A stretch of DNA of 64,000 nt from Rotaria macrura (GCA_900239685.1 OENT01000173.1:62001-126000), one strand, 5' to 3'; counted from the first letter of the stretch, positions 39,601 through 52,617 are shown. Numbers and translations: made by a program. Notes: generated by a model not told the origin, from the sequence alone.

Positions 39601-41322
39601 CGACTAGAAAATTTTCTAACGTACTCAAACCATAATTTTTAATTGAATACAGATTATTACTAGCCTAAAGATATGGCATGCTTTTAACCAGTGATAGCGA
39701 ATGTTCGATCGATTGAAATTATCCGAGTGGAAACTATATAGGCTGAATCGTGCATCTTTCATGAAAGTTAACGATGTTTTTTGTCGAACGTTTCCTACCA
39801 TCTCATGATGTGCTATATGAATATTGAACATTTAATAATCACTACTTGCTTGCCTACTGTAAAATATGAACTCTCTCATTCGTTGACTTCTATTATTTAT
39901 CGGTTGTAGGTAAAGTTTACCTATACAATCGGTATCACCACGAAATAAAGTATATAAATGTTTAATGTAAGTTCTAGTACAGCGATAAGGTGATGCCTGT
40001 ATTTCTAATACATGAAAATAATGTCCACTGCTATCACATGTTACAAGTAAATGTCCAGTAGGATTGAATTGTAAATGACCAACAGGATCTGTATGAGCTT
40101 GGAAATGAGCAATAATCCAACTTTGTTTTTCATCATGAATCGATGACTGCAAACATAAATCCGAATAGAATAATTAAGATGAATAGAAAAAGAAAAACAA
40201 GAAGTTTCTTACACCAAATAATTTGACTGTGTCAACAATAGTAATAATACCCACTTGTGATTCATCTTTAATTGATCCAAGTCGATGTCGTGATGTATTC
40301 GTATTACCGTTACTTATCATTGATGATGATGATTGTGATGGATTCGATAATGTTTTTTCATTGATATTTGTACCATTCGTTGCTGATACAACATTATTTC
40401 CATATCCAAGAAAACTTTCACCAATTTTAGCAACACTTTTCGACAATGATTTAGCTGCATTTAACATCGTACCCGTATATGATGCATATTGTTCCGATAT
40501 CGTACCGTCGATTCCACCCAATGATTGATGAATCAAATGAAGACGATAATCAACAAATGCTAACCATCTTGTTGATAATGCATATGGTATTGATGAATAA
40601 CAATTCGAAATAAAAAATTTTTCATCAAATCTAATAATATCATAACCAATGATAAATGTGTGTGTTGCACATATAAGAACAATTTTATTTGATTCAATCC
40701 ATACTGGTTCACTTTGTTGACCATTACCAGGTAGATTTATAGTTTTCATTGGTTTTTGATCATTTTTCAATGAACGTATTTGTATTGATGGTGGTCCAGC
40801 TGATTTAGCAAACGCAAATAAAGGTCGCTGAGAAAAATATGAATCTTCCGGATACGTATTGGATATTAATAAACATGCTGAACTTAAATTATGTTCACGT
40901 ATAGAAAATAGTTCATTCGCTATGCCATTATTTTCAATCGTCCATAATGATAGACCATTTTTATATGCAATTAACAGAACTAGAGTATCGATACGTATCG
41001 ATGAATGCCATTCATGTGCATCGGAAAGAAAACGTATCCATTCTATGATTTCAAATTGATCATTATTAATTGGACGAGACGAAATTGAATAAGCCTATTT
41101 CATCAATATAAGAATATCATTAAACTTTTCTCTTATGAGAAAAAAAAATTACCTGAGGAACTTTCTCTACAACATCATGGAATAGATCAACTACAGATTC
41201 GAGAACACTTTTTTCGCTGGAATAAACAAATAGGTGTGTTTGAAATTCAATTAAAATGATTTAACATACCTAACTGCTTCAGGACGAACTTTTCTTAATT
41301 CAATGGATGATACATAGGACAT
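36643..41322 (-). CDS. BCAS3: BCAS3-like beta-propeller protein, complete
   Basis: Twelve exons: 41270-41322, 41153-41216, 40213-41094, 39921-40146, 39275-39367, 38672-39145, 38501-38585, 38342-38453, 37146-37321, 37003-37105, 36829-36943, 36643-36764. They join in frame to 834 residues (human 928). BCAS3 folds as a WD40/PROPPIN-like propeller, binds phosphoinositide on forming autophagosomes and affects cell migration. Diagnostic matches: VVDLFHDVVEKVPQAYS near the N-terminus, KKF/EKFFISNCYSS, STRWLAFVDYRLHLIHQS, AHFQAHTDPVGHLQFNPTG, TLFRGDTD, RWLAISTKRGTTHVYAINP, and the family C-terminal block NTHVGPHRRLWMGPQFQF. The Ser/Asn-rich insert in exons 3 and 6 is a low-complexity loop. Intron 10 has a GC donor, intron 11 a GTTCGT donor, and intron 8 (37,322-38,341) is about 1 kb. 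Confidence 0.93.
39480..39500. repeat. Compound CT/TA microsatellite
   Basis: A run of CT units continues directly into TA units, inside BCAS3 intron 4. Confidence 0.8.
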
Positions 41323-41706
41323 TCAAGCGGTTGATTCAAATGAAAAAATAGATAAATAAATTCTGAAATATAGCGTAAATAGACAAAAATAATTTCAAGT
41401 ATTGATAAACAAGAAAATTATCATTGTATATATAAAAAACGCAAAACAAAAGAGAAAATATAAAATCAGCTGACACTGTAATTTTGCAAACAGTGTGACG
41501 ATGAATCATAAGATGAAAGATAAAAGAAAAGAAAAGAAAAGTTATCATCAGTCAGTCAGTAGCACACAAGTACAAAGATATGAGGAATGTGGAAAATTGA
41601 TTCGCTGATTACGGTACATTGTATAGCTAATAAAAAGATTTGTCTAACAGATGTCGATAAAATGCATCATGTATTTGCCATATTAATACCAAATTATATG
41701 CTATTC

Positions 41707-41714
41707 AAAGTTCT
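41707..41714. repeat. Left target-site duplication of hAT-like element
   Basis: AAAGTTCT, which matches AATGTTCT at 41,911-41,918 in seven of eight positions. Eight-base duplications are the hallmark of hAT-family insertion. Confidence 0.6.
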
Positions 41715-41910
41715 CAGGGATGGCCCGACCGGGGGAAGGGAGGGGGTGTGACATTGCCCCCCCCCCAATCATGAAAATTTTTCATTTTTTCTCAACGGAA
41801 TCGAAAATTCTTTTGCGTTCTGTTAGAGTATTTTTTAAACACCCTTCCAAAAAAATCATTACACCTCCCGTCCACCCCCTCCCCATGTTGGCTTCTTCGG
41901 GGCACCCCTG
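41715..41910. mobile_element. Non-autonomous hAT-type element (MITE-like), 196 bp
   Basis: A GC-rich island in AT-rich DNA. Its ends are imperfect terminal inverted repeats: the left end begins CAGGGATGGCCCGA and the right end, read inward on the minus strand, begins CAGGGGTGCCCCGA. Further inside, G-runs on the left mirror C-runs on the right, so much of the element could fold into a hairpin. Both ends start with CAG, and an imperfect 8-bp duplication flanks it, as expected of hAT transposons. It has no transposase; the short frame across it is not a gene. It lies about 390 bp upstream of the BCAS3 start codon. Confidence 0.65.
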
Positions 41911-41918
41911 AATGTTCT
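41911..41918. repeat. Right target-site duplication of hAT-like element
   Basis: AATGTTCT, partner of 41,707-41,714 with one mismatch, which suggests an old insertion. Confidence 0.6.
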
Positions 41919-44900
41919 ACATACTGAAACAAAATTCTACTGAAAAATATTCTTCTTGAATTTCGTACTAATAAACTAGATATGTACTAATGAATTGATG
42001 TCAACTATTGATGAGTCTGAAGATCATCATTTGGCTAAAGATAGAAACAGTAGTCGATGCTTGCATAAAATATATTTGATACATATTTGAAAAAGAATCT
42101 GATCGTTTCAGATACAGGTCAAACTAGAAGATCAAACAGTGATCTATGTTACTACTCTTGCTTTTGACGTGGACAGTATAGATTACTATTAGTGATGTTT
42201 TCATTGATGCAAAGTGAACATGATCCAAACGATATAGTATTTGAAGATATAACCTTTTCTCCGTGTGGAATCCTGTCTCAATAGATGAATGTTAAGAGTT
42301 TATTTACTCGCATGTGATTGTTAAATGGCAATTTGTAATAGACATATTTCTTAGTCCAAACATATATACGTATGTATATTTATATATATATGGTAAATAA
42401 GTTTGAAAGCCACGTTTCAATAGATTAACCCTAACATTTTTAGAGTACGAAAAATGCTTCGTAATGATGTTTATAGAATCGAATCGTTCGTCTAATCTTT
42501 GAAACAATAATTTGATTCACATATTGAGCTTCTATCGAAGCAATGACCTGATTATTTAAAATTAGTTTGATACAGAATTATGTTTGAAAGAATTAAGCTT
42601 TATCCAAAGAACTGATAGAATGGATTATTTCATCGAAATCGAGTGTTTTCGGAATTTCTTCAATATCTACTACACTATTGACATGAGATTGAGATATTAC
42701 TTTTACAAGACGTATACGAATGCTTGTTTTTGTACATTGTCATATACAGAATATTTAACTCTAGAATTTCATAATTAAATTACGTGAACTTGGTTCTTTT
42801 GTCAAAAAGTTACATATATCTTGAAATAAAAAGAAAAATTGATAGACTTTTGTGGTGAATCATTTCGTAAGAGTAGTCTCTCGATTGATTTGCACCATCT
42901 CGAAGAAATTCTACATGTTATTGTAAGTAAACACCCTCATGTATTTTCTAATTATAAGAATTTTATTTTAAATAGCTTTATTAGATACCATCTGTTGTGA
43001 GTCAATAACTCATTTACAAATCAACTATCAAATCCATTGATTTCAACACTTTCAAGAATATCGGTATGTCAAATTATCTAAAACGAACTAATCATAAATA
43101 TTTTTACCAATAGGTACATCATCTCAATCGTTTTCTTTAAATATTTCGATTCACTAAATATCACTAGGTTTATCATTTTCAAGAATAACTGTTGAAACAA
43201 TTAAAAACCTACCATCTACTAAATACTTTTCATCTACGAGATTTAAATTCCAAGAGTAGCTGTCGATTAAGTATTTAAACGCACGTTTTACATTGTTTAC
43301 TATGATGAAATGACGCACAGCCGAACAACATACAATCGTAAAAAATACCAGTGCAAGTCAGTAAGAAAAATGCTACAAAACAAAACACGAATTTTCTAAA
43401 AGTACTTATTATGACTATCTCAGATTTTTAAAATCAGCAGTTAAATTTCTTTATATTTAAATGATGAGTTCATGAAATGTCAAGAAATTTTACACTTGCT
43501 TGTTCGTGTTTAGGAATATGTGTTGACCTATATACAATTAATTTCCATTAAAAAAGATGAACAAAGAAAATTTATTCGAATGAAAATTACTTCTATTAAT
43601 TAATTGAAAATAAAAAAATATGTAAATTATTCGACTTGTTTCGAGTACGAACATCAATCGGTTTCTTCGAATGCGTAACTATGGTAACAGGATTTCAAGT
43701 TTTTATTTATTCTCATAGAAGAGAGTTACTTTCGTGTCACAAGATGACTTTCTACATCGAACTCACTTATACATGTTCACAAGAACTGCAATTATTTATC
43801 GTCTAGTTTCAAAACATCGTGAACTCGTTAAATTATCTATATACTATCGAAGAAGATCGACAAAAACCAAATAGAACAAGAGCTCAATGTTATACAAGTA
43901 TAAACCAATACAAAAGAGAACCAATATTTGAACCAAGTACAATAGGCTTTTCTCTAATAATTATATCTAACTTCAATGAATGACATTTGGAACAGAATTT
44001 TAATTTCATCTGTTTTCCTAGATTCTAATCTTCTGTGAGTTAATACAATATTTAAACAAGCCAGAATTTAGGAAGTATTAAAGTTTACGTATGATTTTCG
44101 AATGAAAATTCGTTCAATGAGACGAAATATTTCAACTGGAAAACTTATTGATCATACATTACAATATCTAGATTGATAGAAGTTTCAACTGTGTAAGAAA
44201 GATTGTGTCGATGTTTAATTCTCGACGAACTTATTACAATGAAGATGAAAAATTTGACGTATAGATTTGAATAGAATATATGAAATAATGGATTTTTTAA
44301 ACTCACTTTAATATCTCGGAGCAATACGACGAATATTGAGAGCACTTGCTGTGTGGTAATTCTTTATATGTAGGTTAAGACAAAGAATTCGACGACCTAT
44401 TGAATTCAATTTTCATATTTTACACTTATGTTATAATTACGAGATGAATTTTTGAAAAGACATTCAGAAAGTTGTAAAATAAAACAGTGCTCGAAACAAG
44501 TATAATACGAAAATCTATGTTTACTTTAATTTTTATACGTGCTATAGTTACACATCAAGATAAGTACTGTTATCATTATCAGTTAACAATGAGATAATCA
44601 AGATCTTTACATGCCTGATCTTATTCTATGCAATTAGAACATACTTCTTCTACATATAGATATACGTAATCGGAATATTGGTGTCTCTACAGAGATTCTT
44701 TTCATTGAAATCGATTTCTCGATGTTTTCATCAAATCGAACTTGCTTATACTCAGGTGAACCAATCGAGGAAAAAACTGATATTTCATTGAAGTCTACTT
44801 TGACTGTGCATGAAACATATTGAATGACTCTATTTGAATTCTAGATTTCAACTTAACTTCAATCACCGTATTCTAACAAATCGTAAGTAGACATCTATCT

Positions 44901-44984
44901 TACTTGTAATTGATTGAGTCAATTCATCAATCAGATACTTTGTTGAAAAGAATTTGTCTATTTCACAAAGAAATACATACAACG
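41919..44984. other. Intergenic stretch between BCAS3 and FAHD1
   Basis: About 3 kb of AT-rich DNA with an irregular TA-rich tract near 42,361-42,393. No exon, RNA gene or repeat that I can support. It separates two divergently transcribed genes and so probably carries both promoters. Confidence 0.5.
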
Positions 44985-45819
44985 ATGACGAAGCCATTAG
45001 AAGATTTTCGTTCGTTTTGCACAAAAATTATTTGTGTTGGACGTAATTATAGGTAAAAGAAAATTTATGTTTTGTTTTGTGGAATTCTTTTCTTTTTGAA
45101 TTTAATTTAGAGAACACGCTACTGAATTAGGAGATGTAAAAATGTTGATCTTTTTTCTTCGTTTTCCTTTTTGAAATAATATGCCATGTATTCTTAAGGC
45201 TGTACCAAGTGAACCATTGATATTCATGAAACCAGCAAGTGCAATTCTTACTGAACCAAATGATATCAAAGTAGGAAAAGAAAATTAGATGAAATATTGT
45301 GGTTAATTTTCTTTTCTTTTAAATAAGATTCCTTCCGATTGGCATGAGCTTGATCATGAAGTTGAATTAGGTGTTATTATTGATAAAAAATGTCAAAACG
45401 TATCGAAAGAACAAGCTGAAGATAATATTGGAGGTTACTGTTTAGCACTTGATATGACAGAGAGAAAACTTCAATATGAATTAATAAAACAAGGTCATCC
45501 ATGGTTAATTGCCAAAGGTTTTGATATGTCATGCCCGTGCGGAAATTTTATTGATAAAGATCAAATACAACCATCATCAGTTGACCTTTGGCTTTCTGTC
45601 AATGGACAAATGAGACAAAATGGTCATACGCGTGATATGGTATTTTCTATAGCAGATCTAATTGTTTATATATCAAAATATATTACACTTGAACATGGAG
45701 ATTTAATTTTAACCGGTACACCGGCTGGTGTTGGACCAGTGAAAAGAGGTGATCAAATAGAAGCTGGAATAAATGGTGAAAATGATTTTAAATATACGAT
45801 GAAATTTACTGTTGCATAG
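44985..45819 (+). CDS. FAHD1: Acylpyruvase / oxaloacetate decarboxylase FAHD1
   Basis: Four exons (44,985-45,052; 45,111-45,135; 45,199-45,270; 45,328-45,819) encode 218 residues, near the usual length (human 221-224). The protein is a fumarylacetoacetate-hydrolase-fold enzyme, mitochondrial in animals, that cleaves acylpyruvates and decarboxylates oxaloacetate. Visible motifs: ICVGRNYREHATELG, with H25 and E28 as the likely catalytic lid pair; DHEVELG, with metal ligands E66 and E68; LALDMTER, with D97 as third ligand; KGFDMSCPCG; and GTPAGVGPVKRGD. Only 25 bases make exon 2. No mitochondrial targeting extension is obvious, as in vertebrate FAHD1. PGM3 starts 164 bp downstream on the same strand. 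Confidence 0.95.
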
Positions 45820-45976
45820 AATTTGGAATTAGACTCTTCTATTCTATTCTATTTGTTTTTCTTTTCATTCCATTGATTTTCATAGTAGTCTTTCAGAAGT
45901 AGTTAAAAAATTTTGATTCGTTGGAATAGTAGTTATGAATGCAATAATTTCAATGTGATTTATAGATCATTGATTG

Positions 45977-45982
45977 AATAAA
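45977..45982 (+). terminator. AATAAA between FAHD1 and PGM3
   Basis: The clearest poly(A) hexamer downstream of FAHD1 lies one base before the PGM3 start codon at 45,984. A possible splice acceptor (TTTATAG, AG at 45,964-45,965) lies just upstream of it. Whether the hexamer serves FAHD1 is uncertain. Confidence 0.35.
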
Positions 45983-45983
45983 T

Positions 45984-48900
45984 ATGTTGGAAATAACTAA
46001 AGAAAAACTTACAAGTCTTATGCTTGAATATCCCAAACCATCTGGGATTATTATGGGTTACGGGACAGCAGGTTTTCGAGTCCGAGCTGATATACTACCA
46101 TGGATAATGATTCGTATTGGTCTTCTAGCTTCACTTCGATCTAAAGTAAAACAAGGTCAATTGATGATGTTCCTCCGATTTAAATTCTATTTCTAATCGG
46201 AGTTTGTCTTTACAGCTTGCATTGGTGCCATGATAACAGCTTCACATAATCCTGAACATGACAATGGTGTTAAACTGATTGATCCGTATGGTGAAATGCT
46301 CGATCAATCATGGGAAGTATATGCAAATAATTTATCATCACTTGAGTATGTTTTATTTGACTGAGAAATATGATAAGACGTGATCAATATTATTCTTAGT
46401 GATAATATACAAGCATTGTGGAGTTATTTGGAAACATTGATGACTGAATTGAATGTTCAATTAAATGATAAAGCGACCGTTGCTATAGCATATGATACAC
46501 GGTATGTCTATACGATACAAAACTAATTTTTTCAATATATCTGTATGCCATAGTCTATAGTGTCGAAGTAATCGAGATGATTCTTCGATCCAAGTTTGAT
46601 CTCATTCACTTTTCTCTATACGTCAATGCTCAAGCTCACTTCAAACTGTTGTCTCAATCAACTACTTGATTAGTAGTTATCAATCAGATAGCGCGGCTTT
46701 TCTCTTCAGAATAGAAAAGAAAACATGTTGATTTAAACATTTGCATTCAAACATAGATTATTTATGAAAATATAAAGCGTTCCCGTTGTTCTTTCAAGAT
46801 ACGAACATAGTAAAGTAGCATCTGTGATATCATTACGATTATTTTCTTTTTATATGATTTTTTCCTAAGCTACGTTGTAAGTAAAAAATGATGCTCATTT
46901 AGTTTTCAATGAATATACGATTGTAATATACAACAGAGAAAGTTAGACAAGTATTCTGTGTTCATTACTCTTCGATAAATAAAAGTATTAGTTATCAATC
47001 TATTGGTTGCATTTGAGCGATAGTCTACATATTGTTCATGGTCTATAATTGTCTGTTGTAATTTCTTGCAGAAGTTGTATACGACTAGTATAGATTATGT
47101 TTTATTTATGGTATCAATTGATTATATAAATGAAAAATGTATCCTAGTTTTGTAATGAAGAAATTTACATTGATTTTACGAACTGATGGTAACTATACAA
47201 TCTATGACCTTATCAGAAAAAGACGAACGGTAGACTCAGATTGTAGAATTAAGTCATTCAAACATGACTCTCAGAGTTAGATAGACACACTCAAAATTGT
47301 CCTATAACATATAAATATGTATTTTAGACAAAGTAGTCCACTTCTATCAAATATTGTCAAACGAGCAGCTGAAATTTTAAATACAACTGTCATCAATTTG
47401 GGTACAAGGATTATTTAATATAGGAAGTTGCATCTTTGTTTTTAATTATGTTTAATTTATCATAGAACTATTGACTACACCACAACTTCACTATATTGTC
47501 CGATGTTATAATGATCATGAATTGTATGGGTGTTGTACCGAAGCTGGTTATTTTGATAAGCTTTGTACAGCATTTAGAAAGTTAATTGAAGTAAGAATAT
47601 ACGATTCATTGATTCAAGTTTCATTATTCGTTCTCTTTCTATGTAAGATGACATCCGATGTTAAACACCCCGAACTAATTGCCACTGATGCTGCTAATGG
47701 TATAGGTGCTCAAAAACTTGTTCATCTAAATCAAAAATTATCAGATTTACTTAAAATTGAAATATTCAATGATGGTACCATAGGTCATTTAAATGAAAAA
47801 GTAAAATGAACGAAAAGAAAAACTTCAGTTAAAACTACCCTCTTCTTTATCTGAAGTTTTGAGTTATGTTATTTCATATGAGAAGATGTGAAATCACTGA
47901 ATGAGGCTGATGCACAGTAGAGATTCCAACATTTAATTACAATATTATTCATTCATTTCAATTTAGTGTGGTGCAGACTATGTTAAGTTGTACCAAAAAG
48001 CACCTGACGGTTTACCTTTAACAAATTATCCAAAATATTGTTCTATCGATGGTGATGCCGATCGTTTGATTTATTATTTTATTGATGAAAATCAACATTT
48101 TCATATGCTTGATGGTGATCGCTTTTCGGTCTTATTTGCATCTTTCATTTCTCAAAAATTAAAAGAAGCTAAACTAATCGATCAAGTTAACATGGGTGTT
48201 ATTCAAACAGCTTATGCTAATGGAAACTCAACGAACTATATTGTGAATACAATGGTAGACTAGTTTAACTCGAAGATAAATACTAAAATAAAATAAAAAA
48301 AACATTTAGAATATTCCTGTTGCATGTGTACCTACTGGTGTTAAACATTTACATCATAAAGCTCTTGATTATGATATAGGTATTTATTTCGAAGCAAACG
48401 GACATGGAACAGTAGGTCAATTTGCCATAAATAATCTATTAATTAAGTTTTATACAGGTTTTGTTCAGTGATAATTTAAAGAGTAAAGTAAAAATGGCAA
48501 CAGAAGATCAAAAGTAAATCTAGACATCGATTCCTAGGAGTCTATTTTTCTTATATTTTCTTTTCGTTTAGTCGGACAGATGATGAACGCTTAGCTGCAA
48601 ATCAACTGCATGCCTTTATCGATATAATTAATGAAACAGTTGGTGATGCTCTAGCTAATCTATTGGCAACCGAAGCTATACTTTGTTTAATGAATTTATC
48701 TATTGAAGGATGGCTAAATTTATATAAGGATTTACCACAACGACAATTAAAAGTAGCAATCAAAGACCGAACAATCATTCAGACAACAGATGCTGAACGA
48801 CGTTGTACTGCTCCTGCTCATTTACAAGATTGTATTGATGAGCTTGTTTCGAAATATTCTTCAGGTCGTTCGTTCGTTCGGTAAAACTCGATAAAATTTC

Positions 48901-49060
48901 CCAAGTTTTTCTCAGTTACTAAATCATAATTGATGACTTCTTTTCAAGACCATCTGGTACGGAAGATATTGTACGTGTTTATGCTGAAGCAATAACTCAG
49001 ACTGATGCTGATCAACTGGCTGCTGAAGTACGACAGATAGTTGAAGAACCAACAAAATGA
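45984..49060 (+). CDS. PGM3: Phosphoacetylglucosamine mutase
   Basis: Converts GlcNAc-6-phosphate to GlcNAc-1-phosphate on the way to UDP-GlcNAc, needed for glycosylation and chitin. Eleven exons join in frame to 540 residues (human 542): 45984-46155, 46216-46345, 46400-46501, 47328-47401, 47466-47590, 47648-47800, 47967-48254, 48310-48411, 48458-48513, 48572-48880, 48949-49060. All functional loops are present: phosphoserine loop [11 protein letters not shown] (Ser67), metal loop DGDADR (280-285), sugar loop FEANGHG, and phosphate loop RPSGTED, split by the last intron. An 826 bp intron (46,502-47,327) interrupts domain 1; the others are short. The C-terminus stops a little earlier than in vertebrates. 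Confidence 0.96.
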
Positions 49061-52000
49061 ATATCTCTTGTCATGTGATATCATGTTTCGTTCAAGCATA
49101 TGCTAAATATAATTTTTCGGGTGAACTTGTCGTTTCCTATATTAAATAATACTCTTGTTCCATTAGATTAGTTTCTTGTAGTCTCAGAAAAAAATTAAAA
49201 TTCTACTTGTTTTACTCATACGATTCCATTTTTCATATATGAAAATTTTTGATGCATAAACAATTTGCACGATTCATTTGCATATAAGTGCTATATATCT
49301 CAGTTTGACACTAGCGCATTTTTTTCAGATGATCACATGACAAAAATATAAATCAGATTCAGTAAAATAGCAGGTAATTTAGGATTTTCATTCGATTTGT
49401 TTTTCTATTCGATGATTGGTATCTATGTTCGACACAATTACGAAGCATTCATGGAACATATTACACAGATACAAGTTTCGACAAAATGAATTATACGAAC
49501 ATCTGACTGAATATGCATGAGCATGGATTGTTATGTTCACAGTTCTCATCGTGGGCTTTCTCATTTTTGTGCAATTTCGATTGTCGAAACTCATCATTTA
49601 AAATCTGACCAACTAGATGATCGACCCATCATGCTGAACATCGCTATATTTCTGCTATCCTGGCTCACATAATCTCTGCTTGCCTAAAAAAGTATTATCA
49701 TTCGAAAAACCAAGAGAAAAGTCATGTAATAAAGACTTTCGATAGAACAGATCCAATATATTCGTAGCTGATCGATATAAAACAGAAATCAGATCTTATA
49801 CGCATAAAAAAATGACTAATTCGTTACCAAACAGTTAATTATTGTTTCAGAAATGTTCTTGGTGTTACTGCAGATAAAAATTAGTTCATCTAGAAGACTT
49901 GTCATGTGTTTAAAAGTTACCGAATCAACATAATTTTATACCTAGCTTGATTATTATCACATTTGAAAACATCTATTGTGGGTGGATCACATTGAGAAAT
50001 ACTGTAATGTATACTCATAATCATTCTTTTGATTTTAAGCACGTAATCGATAGCTGCATATGCATACATGTATGTTATATTATGACTGTAAAATGTATTT
50101 CAAACGTTGATGATGGTTACTTGAATAGGAAAACCATCGACAGACTTCGATATAGGTTTTTGTAATGTGAATGCCATCCAATCAACTTGTCGAATATTGA
50201 GAATCGTATCGATTGGTGTACTTTATCCACAAAATAACGTTTTCATGCGAGATCACAAATATTTTCATTGAAATACAAGAATCTTCGTTCAATGACTTCA
50301 ATGTTTAGTATCAATCGGTGAAAAAAAATTAATATGTGGTTCATTGATCTTGAATAGAAGAAACAAGACAACAGTGTGAATGGATCATATCTGAATTTTT
50401 TCTTAGAATATAATGAATGTATTCAACACACATGAAACAACATTAGGTTAGAGTTGAAAATGAATAACTACTCTATTCAAAGCTACGCGATGTTGAATGT
50501 TTTATAACGGGTTACATACAATAAATAGAGTGAAACAAACATGACGTCACTTGTGCTATCATTCCTATAAGTATTCGAGTACTATCGTCTGACCCAAAAG
50601 AACTTTGTGTAACGACGACTCCCGCACTTGTGTTACAAAATTATATGAGTATTGCAAAGTTTTATTGTAAGATTAAGAAAGTTTATTGGGACCTAAAATA
50701 GTCAGAAATGACAGTGAAAGATATTATAAAAAACTTTTTTCAAAGTATGTGAATTCAAATCACATTCTCAATCGGATCTCTCATGCAAATATTGGCATTA
50801 AAAGTGATTATTGTTATCTATCATTATGACCGAGTGAGATTTGAATTTCTTCCTGAAAAATCTCTTCATGGATTCTTATACTTAAAATTAAACAACATAA
50901 AACATGTAAAATAATCATGAAAATTGTTTCGAATTACATACAATCAAATAATCATGAAATTTCAATCAAATAGTAATATTAAATTCGTTTTTTGTAATAT
51001 TCGAATTGAAATAGTATGTAAATTTAGGTCTGTCATATGTTAAACTTTCGTTCTTCTCCTAAACATATAAATTTTATTTTATTGAATTCAGATTTCCTGG
51101 AAGTGATCAGATGTTCGATTACTACAGTGTTTTCATCGAAGACATCCAATTGTGTCTTCTCCTAGTATATATTTTCAAAGTCTTGAATGGTTCTATGATA
51201 TCATATTCAGAAACTTGAAAGCAATCTATTCTTTAAAAACCATCATGACACTAAGTTGAATAATTTACTAACAACCAATATCAGTTTCTTCTTTATGAAA
51301 CTATGATAGGTTCTAAACTAAACACAAAAATAAAATAGATACGATTGACACTTGACGATACTTATTTTTATTTTAGCGATGTAGCATAAAATATTATGTA
51401 GTCAGACTGATTTTTCTTTTACTGTAAGCTGATATTATTTTAATCAATCAATAATGTCTGTGTTAGACCCTGCAAGTTCTTCTATGAATTCTTACATGTC
51501 TCTATTGATGTCATTCATTGAAATACTAGTAAGATTGAATGTTTCATCATATCTTACTGATGACGAATGAACACGATACTCATGCAATGTCCGAAAGAAG
51601 AACACGACGAAATACAGACGAATATATTTATAGAGTTGAATACGAATTGATCTCAATTGAAAAATTCTAATTTAGAGAAGCAATCTGTTGGTATTGTTTG
51701 CTAGTAAAAAAGAAATGTAAGTGAATAAACTTTCGTTTTACTAACAGATAATCTTGTCTAGTTTTTTATCCAAACATGGACATTATTCTAGCCTATCTAT
51801 AAGAAAACAAATGAAACATATCGGCATGTCTACCGAACAAGAAATGAATTAAAACAGTGTTTCATAGTATTTCTCAAAATTGAACCATTTCAGACAAAGC
51901 GATTTCATATTGATGATGAACCATCGAAACGTGACTGGAATCTCTAGAATCTTAATCCAAATTGACTCATTTTTTTCTCTTATTATGTGTCCATAATGTG

Positions 52001-52430
52001 ACCATTTGACCAAGTCAGGCAACAACGAAAAAAAAATTAGTCTAAGTCAACCATTGATAGTTATGATGCGCCGCCCGATATTTCAATGAACACAAGAATG
52101 TACCACTGTGAACTGTGGCTGGATTGAATCTGAATACGGAACTTTTTTGTAATATTGATAACTACTACGCACATTGAAAAATGGTAAGTATCGATTAGAG
52201 CGAATAATTTATCTATTCTATCCTCATAGAAGAAATTTCTTCACAATAAGTTTAGATTTAGATTTGAAGAAAAATCGTTTTGTTTCAGCTTCAGATTTGT
52301 TGTTTTTCGCATTCATTTTTTATTCTTGTATTTTTCAATCATCCATGAAACAAAATCGGATACAACAAACAAAAACAAAATAGAGTTCATCGACGAGCTT
52401 GAAACCATATCGTTGATTGGTTGCCATTGT
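49061..52430. other. Intergenic stretch
   Basis: About 3.4 kb of AT-rich DNA between the 3' ends of PGM3 (+) and RPL41 (-). I see no exon, RNA gene or structured repeat in it. Confidence 0.5.
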
Positions 52431-52436
52431 TTTATT
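52431..52436 (-). terminator. Poly(A) signal of RPL41
   Basis: AATAAA on the minus strand about 20 bp after the L41 stop codon, which would give the very short 3' UTR typical of this gene. Confidence 0.6.
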
Positions 52437-52455
52437 TCATATTGGATGAAGTAGT

Positions 52456-52617
52456 TTATTTCGAACGCTCACGCATACCTAAATTGATGAAAAAAAAAAC
52501 AATGTCAATAATAATCATTTGGTCGTGTAAAATGTTTATGTGTATTCGGTTTTCAGACTTACGTCGGCGTTTTCGTTTCAATCGACGCATACGTTTCTTA
52601 CGCCACTTAGCTCGCAT
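52456..52617 (-). CDS. RPL41: 60S ribosomal protein L41
   Basis: The smallest eukaryotic ribosomal protein, 25 residues, nearly all Arg/Lys/Met, a component of the large ribosomal subunit. Exon 1 (52,563-52,617) encodes MRAKWRKKRMRRLKRKRR plus one base. The intron has a GTAAGT donor and an AG acceptor. Exon 2 (52,456-52,478) completes the protein with RMRERSK and stop. The exon sum is 78 bases, exactly 25 codons plus stop, matching the universal length. The change from ARSK to ERSK at the end is minor. The gene is far too small for normal ORF searches. A 5' UTR intron is possible because an AG acceptor-like site lies just before the ATG. Confidence 0.95.
   Translation of the reverse strand: MRAKWRKKRMRRLKRKRRRKSENRIHINILHDQMIIIDIVFFFINLGMRERSK

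Noticed and set aside
41720..41911. 63-codon frame over the GC-rich island
   Set aside because: It is produced by the G- and C-runs of the inverted-repeat element, not a protein gene.
51091..51114. 24-bp similarity (21 matches) to 59,627-59,650
   Set aside because: The match does not extend on either side, so it is probably chance rather than a dispersed repeat.
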